Positions 1-8,593 are shown, counted from the stretch's first letter. The stretch is 64,000 nucleotides of DNA from Sphingomonas sp. 8AM (GCF_902506455.1 NZ_LR733844.1:3158666-3222665); one strand, 5' to 3'. Translations and numbers: made by a program. The notes: a model not told the origin generated them from the letters alone.

Positions 1-185
1 ACCATCAGCCCCCAGCGCCCGTCAGGCTCGCGCCAGACATAGGGGCTCATCAGATCGCGCTCCATCAGCGCAGGCGGGCCCTGCAACGCTACCGTCTCGA
101 TCCGCTTGACGTTGAAGTCGAGCGCGACGTCGGAGCCGGCGACGACATCCTTGCGGTGCGGATCCGCGATCGTGTCGTCGGTCAT
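1..185 (-). CDS. N-terminal fragment of a cytoplasmic protein, possibly a five-bladed-propeller glycosidase
   Basis: The gene runs off the left edge; only its first 61 codons are visible. It starts at the ATG whose last bases form the stop of the SDR gene (ATGA overlap), so the two are co-transcribed, with the SDR upstream. No signal peptide is seen. The stretch ending in MSPYVWREPDGRWGLMV resembles the first propeller blade of GH130/GH43-type glycoside phosphorylases and hydrolases, in which a substrate-binding 'P-Y-V-W' is followed by a conserved D-G-x-W turn. That family assignment is inference from a short stretch. Pairing with sugar-oxidising genes on the other side of the divergent promoter would fit a carbohydrate enzyme. 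Confidence 0.5.
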   Translation of the reverse strand, partial: MTDDTIADPHRKDVVAGSDVALDFNVKRIETVALQGPPALMERDLMSPYVWREPDGRWGLM

Positions 186-949
186 GCGCCGAGCGCCTGC
201 ATCAGCGACAGCCCGCCGTCGATGACGATCCGCGCGCCGGTGATGTAGCGCGCCCGGTCGGAGGCGAGGAACACGGCGAGGTCGGCCACCTCGTCCGGTT
301 GCCCGGCACGGCCGAGCGGAATGTTCTTCTCCAGCGTCTGGCGATAGCGCGCGTCCTGCTCCGCGCGCGCGTTCATCGGTGTCAGGATCATGCCCGGCTC
401 GATCGCATTCACGCGCACGCGATGCGGCGCCTCCTCGATCGCCAGCGTCTCGACCAGATTGGAGAGCCCGCCCTTGGCCGCGCAATAATCGGCGCCCCCG
501 GCGCGGACAGCATAGGCGTGGATCGACGAGATGTGGATGATCGCCGCATCGCTGGACGCATCGCCGCGGCCGGTGAGGAAGCGCCGCGAGGTGAGGAACG
601 CGCCGGTCAGGTCGGTGTCGAGCAGCCGCCGCCATTGCTGAAGCGTCATCGCGCGGACCGTTACGCCGCTCATGTTCAACCCGGCCGAATTGACGAGGAC
701 GTCGGCCGGCCCCCATTCGGCTTCGACGGCAGCGTAGGCCGTATCGACCGACCCTTCGTCGTCGACATGCGCCTGAACGGTCAGCGCGGTGCCGCCCGCC
801 GAGCGGACGACCCCGGCCGTCACCTCGGCGGCGGCGCGATCCGCATAATAGAGGATCGCGACGCGGTCGCCGCACGCGCCGAATGCCGCGGCGCAGGCGG
901 CGCCGATGCCCGATTCCGCGCCGGTGACGATGATCGTTCGCTGGGCCAT
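182..949 (-). CDS. SDR-family NAD(P)-dependent oxidoreductase (glucose 1-dehydrogenase-like)
   Basis: A 255-residue classical short-chain dehydrogenase. Visible motifs are the cofactor glycine motif TGAESGIG (residues 9-16), the structural NSAG (87-90), the catalytic Ser around 141-142, the YCAAK catalytic Tyr155/Lys159 pair, and a C-terminal GARIVIDGGL strand. Length and motif order match SDRs that oxidise sugars or hydroxy acids at a secondary alcohol. The substrate cannot be read from sequence. It is divergent from the DUF1080-GMC operon and overlaps the following gene by four bases. The position beside 3-keto-glycoside genes suggests it reduces or oxidises a ketosugar, but this is inference from context only. 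Confidence 0.85.
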   Translation of the reverse strand: MAQRTIIVTGAESGIGAACAAAFGACGDRVAILYYADRAAAEVTAGVVRSAGGTALTVQAHVDDEGSVDTAYAAVEAEWGPADVLVNSAGLNMSGVTVRAMTLQQWRRLLDTDLTGAFLTSRRFLTGRGDASSDAAIIHISSIHAYAVRAGGADYCAAKGGLSNLVETLAIEEAPHRVRVNAIEPGMILTPMNARAEQDARYRQTLEKNIPLGRAGQPDEVADLAVFLASDRARYITGARIVIDGGLSLMQALGA

Positions 950-997
950 GGGCTATGTCTCCCGTGATGGACGCAGCGCCTAACGCGCATCAGGGCA

Positions 998-1052
998 AAA
1001 CGTCCCCGGGTGAATCCCGGACGTTTCTTGTAAACAAAAATGAAAGCGTTAA
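998..1052 (+). promoter_or_regulatory. Divergent promoter region with inverted repeat and possible LacI-type half site
   Basis: The gap between the divergent SDR and DUF1080 genes holds an inverted repeat, AAACGTCC at 998-1005 and GGACGTTT at 1019-1026, extended inward by CGGG/CCCG with one bulged base. It is followed at 1041-1052 by TGAAAGCGTTAA, which looks like a half-degenerate LacI/CcpA-type sugar operator. Both arrangements are typical of sugar-responsive divergent promoters. No -35/-10 pair is clear, so the assignment is tentative. Confidence 0.3.
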
Positions 1053-1102
1053 GCCTCTTGGCAAAGGCGGCTTCGGGCGCGCGACAATTCGGGAGAGTGA
1101 AG

Positions 1103-1840
1103 ATGCGTTGGACGATGGGCATCGCGGCGGCGCTGGTGGTGATGGCACCGGCGACCGCGCTGGCGAAGGACAACGGCCTCACTGCTGCCGAGCGTGCGCA
1201 GGGCTGGAAACTGCTGTTCAACGGGCGCGACCTGACGGGCTGGGGAGGGTTCGGCGGCGGCGCGGCGCCCTCGACCTGGACGGTGCGCGACGGGACGCTG
1301 CTGCTGACCAAGGCCGACGGCAAGATGAGCGGCACCGACCTCGTCACCGCCGAGCCCTATGGCGCGTTCGAGCTGACGCTGGACTGGAAGGTCGAGAAGG
1401 GCGGCAACAGCGGCGTGCTGTATCTGGCGCGCAACGTCCCGGGTGCACCGTTGCTCTACGAGAGCGGGCTGGAGATGCAGGTGCTCGACGACGTCGGTCA
1501 TTCGGACGGCAAGATCCCGACCCATCGTGCCGGATCGTTGTACGACATGACGGTGCCGCCAGCCGGTATCGCCAGGCCAGCGGGCAGCTGGAACCATGCG
1601 CGGCTGTTCGTCGAGAACGGGCGCATCCGGCAGTGGCTGAACGGCACGCCGACCGCTGACGTCTCTTATGGCGACGACGCCTGGCGGCAGCGGGTGGCGG
1701 GCTCGAAATTCGCCAAGATGCCGCACTTCGGCACCTTCGACAGCGGGGTGATCGGGCTGCAGGATCATGGCGAGCCGGTGGCGTTCCGCAACATCAAGCT
1801 ACGGCGGATCGGTGCGTCGGCGACCGGGGCCGCCCGGTGA
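1103..1840 (+). CDS. DUF1080 / 3-keto-disaccharide hydrolase-family secreted protein
   Basis: I start the protein at the ATG at 1103 because GGGAGAG lies just upstream and a clean signal peptide follows (hydrophobic core, then ATALA before KDN). An in-frame ATG at 1040 would bury the signal behind 21 extra residues. The mature protein has the family opening GWKLLFNGRDLTGW, the WTVRDGTLLL strand and the GGNSGVLYL segment of the lectin-like jelly roll. Family members hydrolyse 3-keto-glycosides or other glycosides outside the cytoplasm. The stop overlaps the GMC gene by four bases (GTGA), and the GMC/small-subunit pair could generate the 3-keto substrate, so the trio probably works as one pathway. 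Confidence 0.85.
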   Translation: MRWTMGIAAALVVMAPATALAKDNGLTAAERAQGWKLLFNGRDLTGWGGFGGGAAPSTWTVRDGTLLLTKADGKMSGTDLVTAEPYGAFELTLDWKVEKGGNSGVLYLARNVPGAPLLYESGLEMQVLDDVGHSDGKIPTHRAGSLYDMTVPPAGIARPAGSWNHARLFVENGRIRQWLNGTPTADVSYGDDAWRQRVAGSKFAKMPHFGTFDSGVIGLQDHGEPVAFRNIKLRRIGASATGAAR

Positions 1841-3534
1841 CCGCGGCGGGGGGCGACGGTTCGGTTGATGTCATCATCGTCGGCTCCGGCGCGGCGGGCG
1901 GGATGGCGGCCTATACGCTGACCAAGGCCGGCGTGCGCTGCCTGATCCTCGAGGCCGGGCGCGATTACGATCCACAGGCCGAGGTCAACATGTTCGCCCC
2001 CGAAAGCGACGCGCCACTGCGCGGGACCGGCACCCCCGACAAGCCGTTCGGCTATTTCGATGCAACCGTGGACGGCGGCTGGCAGGTCGAGGGCGAGCCG
2101 TACACGATGACCGAGGGCAGCGACTTTCGTTGGTATCGACCGCGAATGCTGGGCGGGCGCACCAACCATTGGGGACGCCACGTGCCGCGGTTCGGCGCCT
2201 ATGACTTCAAGCCGTTCTCCCGCGACGGGCTCGGGGCGGACTGGCCGATCGGCTATGACGATGTCGCGCCCTTCTACGACCGCGTCGAGCGGATGATCGG
2301 CGTCAACGGCGGCGCGATCGGGCTGGAGAACCATCCGGACTCGCCCGCCGGCTGCCTGATGCCGCCGCCCAGGCCGCGCGTGCCGGAAATGCTCATCACC
2401 GCGGCGGCGGAAAGCCTCGGTATTCCCGTGCGCGCGGCGCATACCGCGGTGCTGACCCGCGACATGCCCGACAAGGTCGCACCGCGCAGCGCCTGCTTCA
2501 ACGCGACGCCGTGCACGCGCGGTTGCACGATCGGCGCGATGTTCCAGACGACCACCTCGCTGCTGCCGATGGCGAAGGCGACCGGCCGCTTGCGCGTCGT
2601 CACCGACGCGATGGTGTCGCGCGTCGTGATGGGCAAGCGCGGCCGGGCGGCGGGGGTCGAGTATGTCGACCGCAAGACCGGGCAGCGCCATCAGGTGACG
2701 GCGCGCGCTGTGGTACTGGCGGCGGGCACCGGCGAGACGACGCGGCTGTTGCTTAATTCGGGCGAACAGGGGCGCGGGCTCGCCAATTCGTCGGGCGAGC
2801 TGGGGCGCAACCTGACCGATTCGACCGGCGCGTCGTTCCGCGCCTTCATCCCCGGCCTCGCCGGGCGTCCGCGCTACAACGAGGACGGGATCGGCGGGCA
2901 GCACATCTATATCCCTTTCTGGCTGTACGAGCAGCAGAAGCGCGGCGAGCTGGACTTCGCGCGCGGCTATCATTTCGAGATCGGCGGGCGGTTCGGCGTG
3001 CCCTCGGAGGCGGCGCTGCCGCGCGTCTGGGGCAAGGACCTGAAGCAGGCGGTGCGCAACGCCTCGGGGGCGACGATCAACCTGACGTTGCGCGGCGAGA
3101 TGATCCCCAACAAGGACACGTTCTGCGAGATCGATCCGAACGTGAAGGACAAGTTCGGCATCCCGGTGCTGCGCTTCGCGTTCCGCTGGTCCAGACACGA
3201 GGTCAATCAGGTCGCGCACGGCCGCCGTGCCGCGCATTCGGTGTTCCAGCGACTGAACGGCACGATCCTCGACCCCGATCTGCCGCCCGAGCAGATCATG
3301 ACCGCGGGTGGCGAGATTATCCACGAACTCGGCACCGCGCGGATGGGCGCCGATCCGAAATCGTCGGTGGTCGACAGCTATGGCCAGACCTGGGACGTCG
3401 ACAATGTCGTGCTGATGGACGGCGCGACGTTCGCGTCGGGGCCGCACAAGAACCCGACCCTCACCATCCTCGCGCTGGCGCTGCGCGCGTCGGAGCGCCT
3501 CGCCACCCGTCTGTCGTCAGGAGCGCTGGCATGA
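1837..3534 (+). CDS. GMC-family FAD-dependent oxidoreductase, large subunit (glucoside 3-dehydrogenase or gluconate dehydrogenase type)
   Basis: A 565-residue flavoprotein with a GTG start overlapping the preceding stop. The N-terminal ADP-binding motif is VGSGAAGG, followed by the acidic end of strand 2 (EAGRDY). GGRTNHWGRH is the GMC FAD-contact signature, and the C-terminal HELGTARMG and GPHKNPTLT segments carry the active-site His and Asn pair. It lacks its own signal peptide. Family members of this kind pair with a Tat-exported small subunit that carries them to the periplasm and pass electrons to cytochrome c or quinone. With the downstream small subunit and DUF1080 neighbour, oxidation of a glycoside at C3 is the best-supported role; the substrate remains inference. 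Confidence 0.88.
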   Translation: MTAAGGDGSVDVIIVGSGAAGGMAAYTLTKAGVRCLILEAGRDYDPQAEVNMFAPESDAPLRGTGTPDKPFGYFDATVDGGWQVEGEPYTMTEGSDFRWYRPRMLGGRTNHWGRHVPRFGAYDFKPFSRDGLGADWPIGYDDVAPFYDRVERMIGVNGGAIGLENHPDSPAGCLMPPPRPRVPEMLITAAAESLGIPVRAAHTAVLTRDMPDKVAPRSACFNATPCTRGCTIGAMFQTTTSLLPMAKATGRLRVVTDAMVSRVVMGKRGRAAGVEYVDRKTGQRHQVTARAVVLAAGTGETTRLLLNSGEQGRGLANSSGELGRNLTDSTGASFRAFIPGLAGRPRYNEDGIGGQHIYIPFWLYEQQKRGELDFARGYHFEIGGRFGVPSEAALPRVWGKDLKQAVRNASGATINLTLRGEMIPNKDTFCEIDPNVKDKFGIPVLRFAFRWSRHEVNQVAHGRRAAHSVFQRLNGTILDPDLPPEQIMTAGGEIIHELGTARMGADPKSSVVDSYGQTWDVDNVVLMDGATFASGPHKNPTLTILALALRASERLATRLSSGALA

Positions 3535-4250
3535 CCTTCACCCGCCGCACGACGCTGCAATGGCTCGCCACCGCGACGGCGCTGTCGCTTGCCAACCGCG
3601 GGGCGGTCGCTGCCGCCACGCCGCCGGCGACCGGCGCGCCGCCGCCGTTCAAGGTCGTCGACTGGCCGGCGAGCATCGCGCCGATGGCCCCGGCGAAAGG
3701 CTATGGCCGCGACCCCGATCTGACCGCGCCCAAGGTGCCGTGGTCGCTGACGCTGACCAGGTCGCAGCGTGCGACGGTCGACATGCTCGGCGACATGATC
3801 CTGCCCGCCGATGCCGCCTCGCCGGGGGCGGGGACGCTGGGGGTCGGTGCGTTCATCGACGAATGGATCAGTGCGCCCTATCCGCAGCAACAGGCCGATC
3901 GCGCCAAAATCATCGCCGGGCTGGCGTGGCTCGATGCGCAGAGCCGGGTGCTGCACGGCGGCGCCTTCACCGCGGGCACGGCGGCGCAGCGCACGACCTT
4001 GCTCGACGCGCTGACCGTCGCGACACCCAGCGCGGCGATGGCGCAACCGGTCGCGTTCATGGACCGGCTCCGCAACCTGTTCGTGCTCGGCTTCTACAGC
4101 CTGCCCGAGGGCAAGGCGGATATGGGCTATATCGGCGACCAGCCGACCGAGGGGCCGTATCCCGGCCCGACGCCCGAGGCGCAGGCGCATTTCACCGCAC
4201 TGCTGGCGACGTTGAAGCTGACCCTGCCGGCAACCGCGGCGCGGGGGTAG
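3531..4250 (+). CDS. Gluconate 2-dehydrogenase subunit 3 family protein (Tat-exported hitchhiker subunit)
   Basis: A 239-residue protein starting four bases inside the GMC stop (ATGA). The N-terminus has a twin-arginine signal, RRTTLQWLATATALSLA, then a proline/alanine-rich linker. The core TRSQRATVDMLGDMILPAD is typical of the small subunit of FAD-GMC dehydrogenases, where it guides folding and export of the large subunit. The 3' end of this three-gene operon is followed by a palindromic repeat that may act as its terminator. I am confident of the family; whether the complex is a gluconate, sorbitol or glucoside dehydrogenase is not determined. Confidence 0.85.
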   Translation: MTFTRRTTLQWLATATALSLANRGAVAAATPPATGAPPPFKVVDWPASIAPMAPAKGYGRDPDLTAPKVPWSLTLTRSQRATVDMLGDMILPADAASPGAGTLGVGAFIDEWISAPYPQQQADRAKIIAGLAWLDAQSRVLHGGAFTAGTAAQRTTLLDALTVATPSAAMAQPVAFMDRLRNLFVLGFYSLPEGKADMGYIGDQPTEGPYPGPTPEAQAHFTALLATLKLTLPATAARG

Positions 4251-4271
4251 GCGCACGCGCCACCTGCCTCC

Positions 4272-4350
4272 GTCATCCCGGACGTGATCCGGGAACCCGC
4301 TTCTTCCTGCCGGCACAAGCAGCGGGGCCCCGGCTCAAGGCCGGGGTGAC
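4272..4350. repeat. Dispersed palindrome, family C (copy 1)
   Basis: An imperfect inverted repeat between convergent genes: GTCATCCCGGACGTGATCCG on the left answers CGGCTCAAGGCCGGGGTGAC on the right. A better-matched copy is at 21804-21891. A short related palindrome, GTCACCCCTGACC...GGGGGTCAC, lies at about 5071-5099. It is likely to fold as a transcript end between the dehydrogenase operon and ruvA. Confidence 0.75.
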
Positions 4351-4396
4351 AGAGGAGGAGCTTGGCGTGGCAAGGAAGCGCCCGCGACGGGGCCCG

Positions 4397-4993
4397 CTAC
4401 TTCGCCGCCTTGCGCAGCGCCAGCCGCACCAGCGCGTCCAGCGATGCGCCATCGCCCAGCTCGTCCTCCGCCGCCGCGACCGCGCTCGCCGCCTCCGCCG
4501 GGCGGAAGCCGAGGTTGAGCAGCGCCGACACCGCGTCGGACCCGGCGCCGACCGGCACCACCTGCGCCGCCGCCGATGGCCCCAGCGCGACTCCGCCGAC
4601 CTTGTCCTTCAACTCGCGGACGATCCGTTCGGCCAGCTTGGGGCCGACACCGTTGGCACGCGCCACCGTCGCCTTGTCCTGCGCCATCACCGCGCGGCTG
4701 ATGTCGGCGGGCTCCAGCGCCGAGAGGATCGCCAGCGCCACGCGCGCCCCGACCCCTTGCACCCCGGTCAGCAACCGGAACCAGTCGCGCTCGGCCGCGC
4801 TCGCAAAGCCGACCAGCCGGATGAAGTCCTCGGCGACCAGCATTTCGGTGAACAGGGTAGCGGCCTCGCCGATCGGGCCGATCGCCGCCATCGTCCGCGC
4901 CGATGCGCCGACCAGATAGCCGACCCCGTGCACGTCGATCACCGCATGGTCGGTGCCGGTCGAGGTCAGGATGCCCTTTAGATGCGCGATCAT
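4397..4993 (-). CDS. ruvA: Holliday junction branch migration protein RuvA
   Basis: A 198-residue protein with the start placed at the ATG giving MIAHLKG, the standard RuvA N-terminus; a TTG two codons upstream is less likely. Domain I (OB fold) spans about 1-65. Domain II has two helix-hairpin-helix motifs ([13 protein letters not shown] and [13 protein letters not shown]), which grip the junction. Domain III (about 150-198, [11 protein letters not shown]) binds RuvB. It forms the tetramer that loads the RuvB motors on Holliday junctions. It stands alone here: ruvC and ruvB, usually adjacent, are not in the window. Confidence 0.95.
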   Translation of the reverse strand: MIAHLKGILTSTGTDHAVIDVHGVGYLVGASARTMAAIGPIGEAATLFTEMLVAEDFIRLVGFASAAERDWFRLLTGVQGVGARVALAILSALEPADISRAVMAQDKATVARANGVGPKLAERIVRELKDKVGGVALGPSAAAQVVPVGAGSDAVSALLNLGFRPAEAASAVAAAEDELGDGASLDALVRLALRKAAK

Positions 4994-5199
4994 GGGCAAG
5001 GGCGGTAGAACAAAGCGGGGGCTGCGTCACGGGGGCTGTGATGGCGAACAGCCGTTGCCTTTGAGTCGCCGTCACCCCTGACCTGTTCCGGGGGTCACCG
5101 CGTCGCTTAGCCGATGGCCTGTGGTCGTGCCGAGCGGTGGATGCCGGCACACGCCCGGCCTGACGTCTGCAGAGTCGAAGTGCTTGCGCCAATCTTGTC

Positions 5200-5275
5200 G
5201 TCATTGCGAGCGTAGCGAAGCAATCCAGGGCGTTTTGGTCCGGCCCTGGACTGCTTCGCTACGCTCGCAGTGACG
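5200..5275. repeat. Dispersed palindrome, family A (copy 1)
   Basis: A 76-bp inverted repeat: GTCATTGCGAGCGTAGCGAA on the left and TTCGCTACGCTCGCAGTGAC on the right, around a GGGCGTTTTGGTCCGGCCC centre. Other copies are at 18445, 27445 and 51942. It sits in the 317-base gap 4994-5310 between ruvA and metK, which otherwise holds only the short family C fragment near 5071-5099 and no open frame that I would call a gene. Confidence 0.85.
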
Positions 5276-5310
5276 AGAGGGGGCTCGATCGAACCGCCCA
5301 CTGCTTCAAA

Positions 5311-6528
5311 TCAGGCGACCGCCTTCTTCAGCGCGTCGACCAGATCGGTCTTTTCCCAGGTGAACAGGTCGCCCTCGGCATCACGGCCGAAGTGCCCGTA
5401 CGCCGCGGTCTTCGAATAGATCGGCTTGTTGAGCGACAGATGCTCGCGGATACCCTTCGGGGTCAGGCGCACCAGCTGCGGCAGCGCCGTCTCCAGCTTC
5501 GCTTCCTCGACGGTGCCGGTGCCGTGCAGGTCGACATAGACCGACAGCGGCTCGGCAATGCCGATCGCATAGGAAAGCTGGATCGTGCAGCGCTTGGCGA
5601 GGCCTGCGGCAACGACGTTCTTCGCCAGATAGCGCGCGACATAGGCCGCCGACCGGTCGACCTTGGTCGGGTCCTTGCCGCTGAACGCGCCACCGCCGTG
5701 CGGCGCCGCGCCGCCGTAGGTGTCGACGATGATCTTGCGCCCGGTCACGCCGGCGTCGCCGTCCGGTCCACCGATCTCGAACTGGCCGGTCGGGTTGATG
5801 TAGATCTTGGTGGCGTCGTCGATGAAGCCGTCAGGCAGCACGTCCTTGAACGCGCCCATCACGTAATCGTGCAGGACCTTGTACTTGGCGGCGTCGGCAT
5901 TGTCGCCCTTCTCGCAATAACCCGGCGCATGCTGCGTCGAGACGACCAGTGCGGTCGCCTTGACCGGCACGCCGTTCTCATACTGCAACGTCACCTGGCT
6001 CTTGGCGTCGGGCTCGAGGAAGGGCGCCGCGCCCGAATGGCGGTCGGCGGCGAGCCGCTCGAGGATCTTGTGGCTGTAGTAGAGCGTGGCGGGCATCAGG
6101 CCGGGGGTCTCGTCGGTCGCATACCCGAACATGATGCCCTGGTCGCCCGCGCCCTCGTCCTTGTTGCCGCTCTCGTCGACGCCCATCGCGATATGCGCCG
6201 ACTGGCCGTGCAGTTCGTTCAGGAAGCGGAACTCGTTCCAGTGGAAGCCCGACTGCTCATAGCCGATGCGCTTCACGGTCGCGCGGACGGTCGCCTCGAT
6301 TTCTTCCTCGATCCCCGGCGCCCACTGGTCGTTCTCGTAGACGCCCTTGCCGCGGATCTCGCCCGCCAGCACGACGAGCTGGGTGGTGGTCAGCGTCTCG
6401 CACGCCACGCGCGCCTCGGGGTCCTTGGACAGGAACAGGTCGACGATCGAATCCGAAATCTGGTCCGCGACCTTGTCGGGATGGCCTTCGGACACCGACT
6501 CGGACGTGAAGATGAACGACTGACGCAT
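5311..6528 (-). CDS. metK: S-adenosylmethionine synthetase MetK
   Basis: A 405-residue enzyme that makes S-adenosylmethionine from methionine and ATP in the cytosol. The N-terminal [14 protein letters not shown]-binding segment, [12 protein letters not shown] hexapeptide region and the P-loop-like [19 protein letters not shown] are all present, and length matches the family. The ATG at 6528 is preceded by CGGAG. It lies 42 bases after lnt on the same strand, with a long palindrome in that gap, so it probably has its own promoter. In many alphaproteobacteria lnt-metK follows corC directly; here that pair is elsewhere and inverted. Confidence 0.97.
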   Translation of the reverse strand: MRQSFIFTSESVSEGHPDKVADQISDSIVDLFLSKDPEARVACETLTTTQLVVLAGEIRGKGVYENDQWAPGIEEEIEATVRATVKRIGYEQSGFHWNEFRFLNELHGQSAHIAMGVDESGNKDEGAGDQGIMFGYATDETPGLMPATLYYSHKILERLAADRHSGAAPFLEPDAKSQVTLQYENGVPVKATALVVSTQHAPGYCEKGDNADAAKYKVLHDYVMGAFKDVLPDGFIDDATKIYINPTGQFEIGGPDGDAGVTGRKIIVDTYGGAAPHGGGAFSGKDPTKVDRSAAYVARYLAKNVVAAGLAKRCTIQLSYAIGIAEPLSVYVDLHGTGTVEEAKLETALPQLVRLTPKGIREHLSLNKPIYSKTAAYGHFGRDAEGDLFTWEKTDLVDALKKAVA

Positions 6529-6543
6529 GGAGGCTCCGGGAGA

Positions 6544-6573
6544 TAACGATATAAAGATAGCTTTATGTCGTTA
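6544..6573 (-). promoter_or_regulatory. Thirty-base palindrome upstream of metK, candidate SAH-responsive (SahR-type) operator
   Basis: The arms TAACGA and ATAAAG are mirrored exactly by CTTTAT and TCGTTA, with one unpaired base in each arm and a four-base centre. It ends 15 bases before the metK ATG and overlaps the lnt stop codon. ArsR-family SahR regulators control metK and ahcY in many proteobacteria through AT-rich palindromes of this kind; that link is inference. The element is too short and too simple for a known SAM riboswitch. Confidence 0.5.
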
Positions 6574-8190
6574 CCGCGATCGACGCCGCAACGCAAATGC
6601 GACGAGCGTCAGGACCGTCCCGACCAGCAACGCCATCCAGTTTCCGAGCCGGGAGAAGAGCGTAGCGACGTGGGCGGGCGGGATCGGCACGACGATCGCG
6701 CCGCTGACATCGCGCGGGACAGCCGCCAGCACCGCGCCGTTCGCGGCGATCACCGCAGAAATACCGGTTGGCGTGTCGCGGATCACGGGCAGCCCTTCCT
6801 CGATCGCGCGCAGTCGCGCCTGTGCGAGAAACTGCGGCGAGCCCCAATTGCCGAACCAAGCGTCGTTCGAGGGATTGAAGATCAGCCGTGGGCGCTGTGC
6901 CGGGTCGACGACCTGCCCCGAGAAGATGATCTCGTAGCAAAGCTGCATCCCGATCGCGCCGAATCCCGGCACCGCCATTGTCCGCGGCCCCGGCCCCGGC
7001 GCGAAGTCCATGTCGCCCGGCACCAGCCGCGACAGGCCCAGCGGCTTGAGCAGCCACGGCATCGGCAGATACTCGCCATACGGCACCAGATGCGCCTTGT
7101 CGTAGCGTCCACGAATCCGCCCGCGCGCATCGAGCGCGAACACCGAATTGCTCGCGGTCGTCACGTCGCCCTTGCTGTCGAATTGCAGCGCGGTGCCGCC
7201 GGTCAGCAGCATGTCACGAGGGCCCAGCACCGACGCCATCCGCGTCCGCGTCCGCCACGGGCTGGCGTTGCCGTAGACCCAATAGGGGTAATCATCCTCG
7301 ATGAAGTCGCGAATCACGCCCTCGGGCCACATCACCAGCCGGGGCGCCGCGCCGGGGGTGCCCGACAGCCGCAACAGCCGCGCGAGCATCATGGCCTGAT
7401 CGCTCTCGCCGCGCTGGTCCTGTGGCACATTCGGCTGCACGACGACCAGTGTCGGCGCGGTCGCGGCGGCGGGCGCCGGTGCCGATCGATAGCTGAGCAG
7501 CTCCGCCACGGTCAGGATCGCGAACGCGACCACGCCGATAGCGATCTGTTTGCGCCCCGCGGGCAGCAGCAACAGCCCCCCGGCCACCGCGACGGTGAGG
7601 CCCGACAGCGCATAGGTGCCCACCAGCGTCGCCAGCCACGCCACCGGCTGCACCGGCACCCACATCACCGCCAGCGGGTCCCACGCGTAACCGGTGAACA
7701 GCCAGCTCCGCATCCACTCGGTCAGGATCCAGCACGCACCGAACAGCAGCACGAACCCGGCGTCGATTCGCGCCCTTCGCCCACGCCACGCCAGCCCCGC
7801 GCACAGCGCCGGGAACACCGCCAGATACAGCGCCAGCGCGAACGGCGCGGCATAGCCCAGCCAGTGCGGCATCTGGTCCTGGAAGGTGAAGGCATGCTGG
7901 AACCAATTGTCGTTGATCGTGAAATGCCCGACCCCGAACGCCCAGCCACGCCACAGCGCCTGGCCGCGCGTCGGCGCGGCATGGACCAGCGCGATCCAGC
8001 CGGCGAAAGCGGCGACCGCCAGCCACCACAATTCCAGCGGCGCGAACCCGCATGCAGCTGCGGCGCCCAGCAACAGCGCGCCGAGCGCCGGATAGCGCCG
8101 CGGAAACGCTTCGATCGAGGAACGATAGGACAGGGCAGGGCTTCCTTTGCCGCGGGTTACGATCGCCTCCTGCGACGCCGCGCGCGGCAC
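6571..8190 (-). CDS. lnt: Apolipoprotein N-acyltransferase
   Basis: A 539-residue inner-membrane enzyme that adds the third acyl chain to lipoproteins. Residues 30-235 hold about seven hydrophobic segments. The periplasmic nitrilase domain follows, with the catalytic triad visible as Glu290 (WPEGVI), Lys365 (YDKAHLVPYGEY) and Cys418 (QLCYEI). No ATG lies in frame near the N-terminus; I use the GTG at 8190, but the true start may be a few codons later. Its stop overlaps the palindrome before metK. The window's lipoprotein genes (cytochrome c at 16193, GGT at 25698) are potential substrates. Confidence 0.93.
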   Translation of the reverse strand: MPRAASQEAIVTRGKGSPALSYRSSIEAFPRRYPALGALLLGAAAACGFAPLELWWLAVAAFAGWIALVHAAPTRGQALWRGWAFGVGHFTINDNWFQHAFTFQDQMPHWLGYAAPFALALYLAVFPALCAGLAWRGRRARIDAGFVLLFGACWILTEWMRSWLFTGYAWDPLAVMWVPVQPVAWLATLVGTYALSGLTVAVAGGLLLLPAGRKQIAIGVVAFAILTVAELLSYRSAPAPAAATAPTLVVVQPNVPQDQRGESDQAMMLARLLRLSGTPGAAPRLVMWPEGVIRDFIEDDYPYWVYGNASPWRTRTRMASVLGPRDMLLTGGTALQFDSKGDVTTASNSVFALDARGRIRGRYDKAHLVPYGEYLPMPWLLKPLGLSRLVPGDMDFAPGPGPRTMAVPGFGAIGMQLCYEIIFSGQVVDPAQRPRLIFNPSNDAWFGNWGSPQFLAQARLRAIEEGLPVIRDTPTGISAVIAANGAVLAAVPRDVSGAIVVPIPPAHVATLFSRLGNWMALLVGTVLTLVAFALRRRSR

Positions 8191-8274
8191 CGCAAGCCAT
8201 GCGCGCGAGGTAGGACGTGACGATGACGCTTGCGAGGCGTATCAGTACAGCATGACACGTCATGGATGGAGCGC

Positions 8275-8577
8275 ATGAGCAAGCCGATTGAAGTGGACCT
8301 GCCGCACCAGCTCGGCGTCGCCGGCGCCCGCGCGCGGATCGAGGGCGGGTTCGACAAGCTCGCCGGCTATATCCCCGGCGGGCATGTCAGCGAGCATCGC
8401 TGGGACGGCGACACGCTGCATTTCGTGATCGAGGGGATGGGCCAGCGTGTCGCGGTCCAGCTCGATGTCACCGAACGCAACGTCCACGCGCTGTTCGAGC
8501 TGCCCGGGCTGCTCGGCATGTTCGGCGAGCAATTGCGCGCGAAGCTGCAGAAGGACGGGCCGAAGCTGCTGGCGTAA
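8275..8577 (+). CDS. Polyhydroxyalkanoic acid system family protein (PHA_gran_rgn)
   Basis: A 100-residue soluble protein. I place the start at the ATG at 8275 (MSKPIEVDLPHQL), preceded by GGAG; an in-frame ATG sits three codons upstream. The opening 'I-x-V-x-x-P-H-x-L-G', the R/K-x-x-I helix and the terminal 'L-x-x-x-L-x-x-K-L' helix match the small family annotated as PHA granule-associated or PHA system proteins. It is divergent from lnt and no PHA synthase or depolymerase gene is nearby, so the link to storage granules rests on family naming only. Confidence 0.75.
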   Translation: MSKPIEVDLPHQLGVAGARARIEGGFDKLAGYIPGGHVSEHRWDGDTLHFVIEGMGQRVAVQLDVTERNVHALFELPGLLGMFGEQLRAKLQKDGPKLLA

Positions 8578-8593
8578 CCGCCGCCAAACCGAC

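Noticed and set aside
1765..3447. Long minus-strand open frame (560 codons) opposite the GMC gene
   Set aside because: It is an Arg/His/Gly-rich shadow of a well-supported GMC gene, with no motif or ribosome binding site of its own.
6529..6573. SAM riboswitch before metK
   Set aside because: The leader is only 15 bases past a pure palindrome, too short for the SAM-I, SAM-II or SAM/SAH classes.
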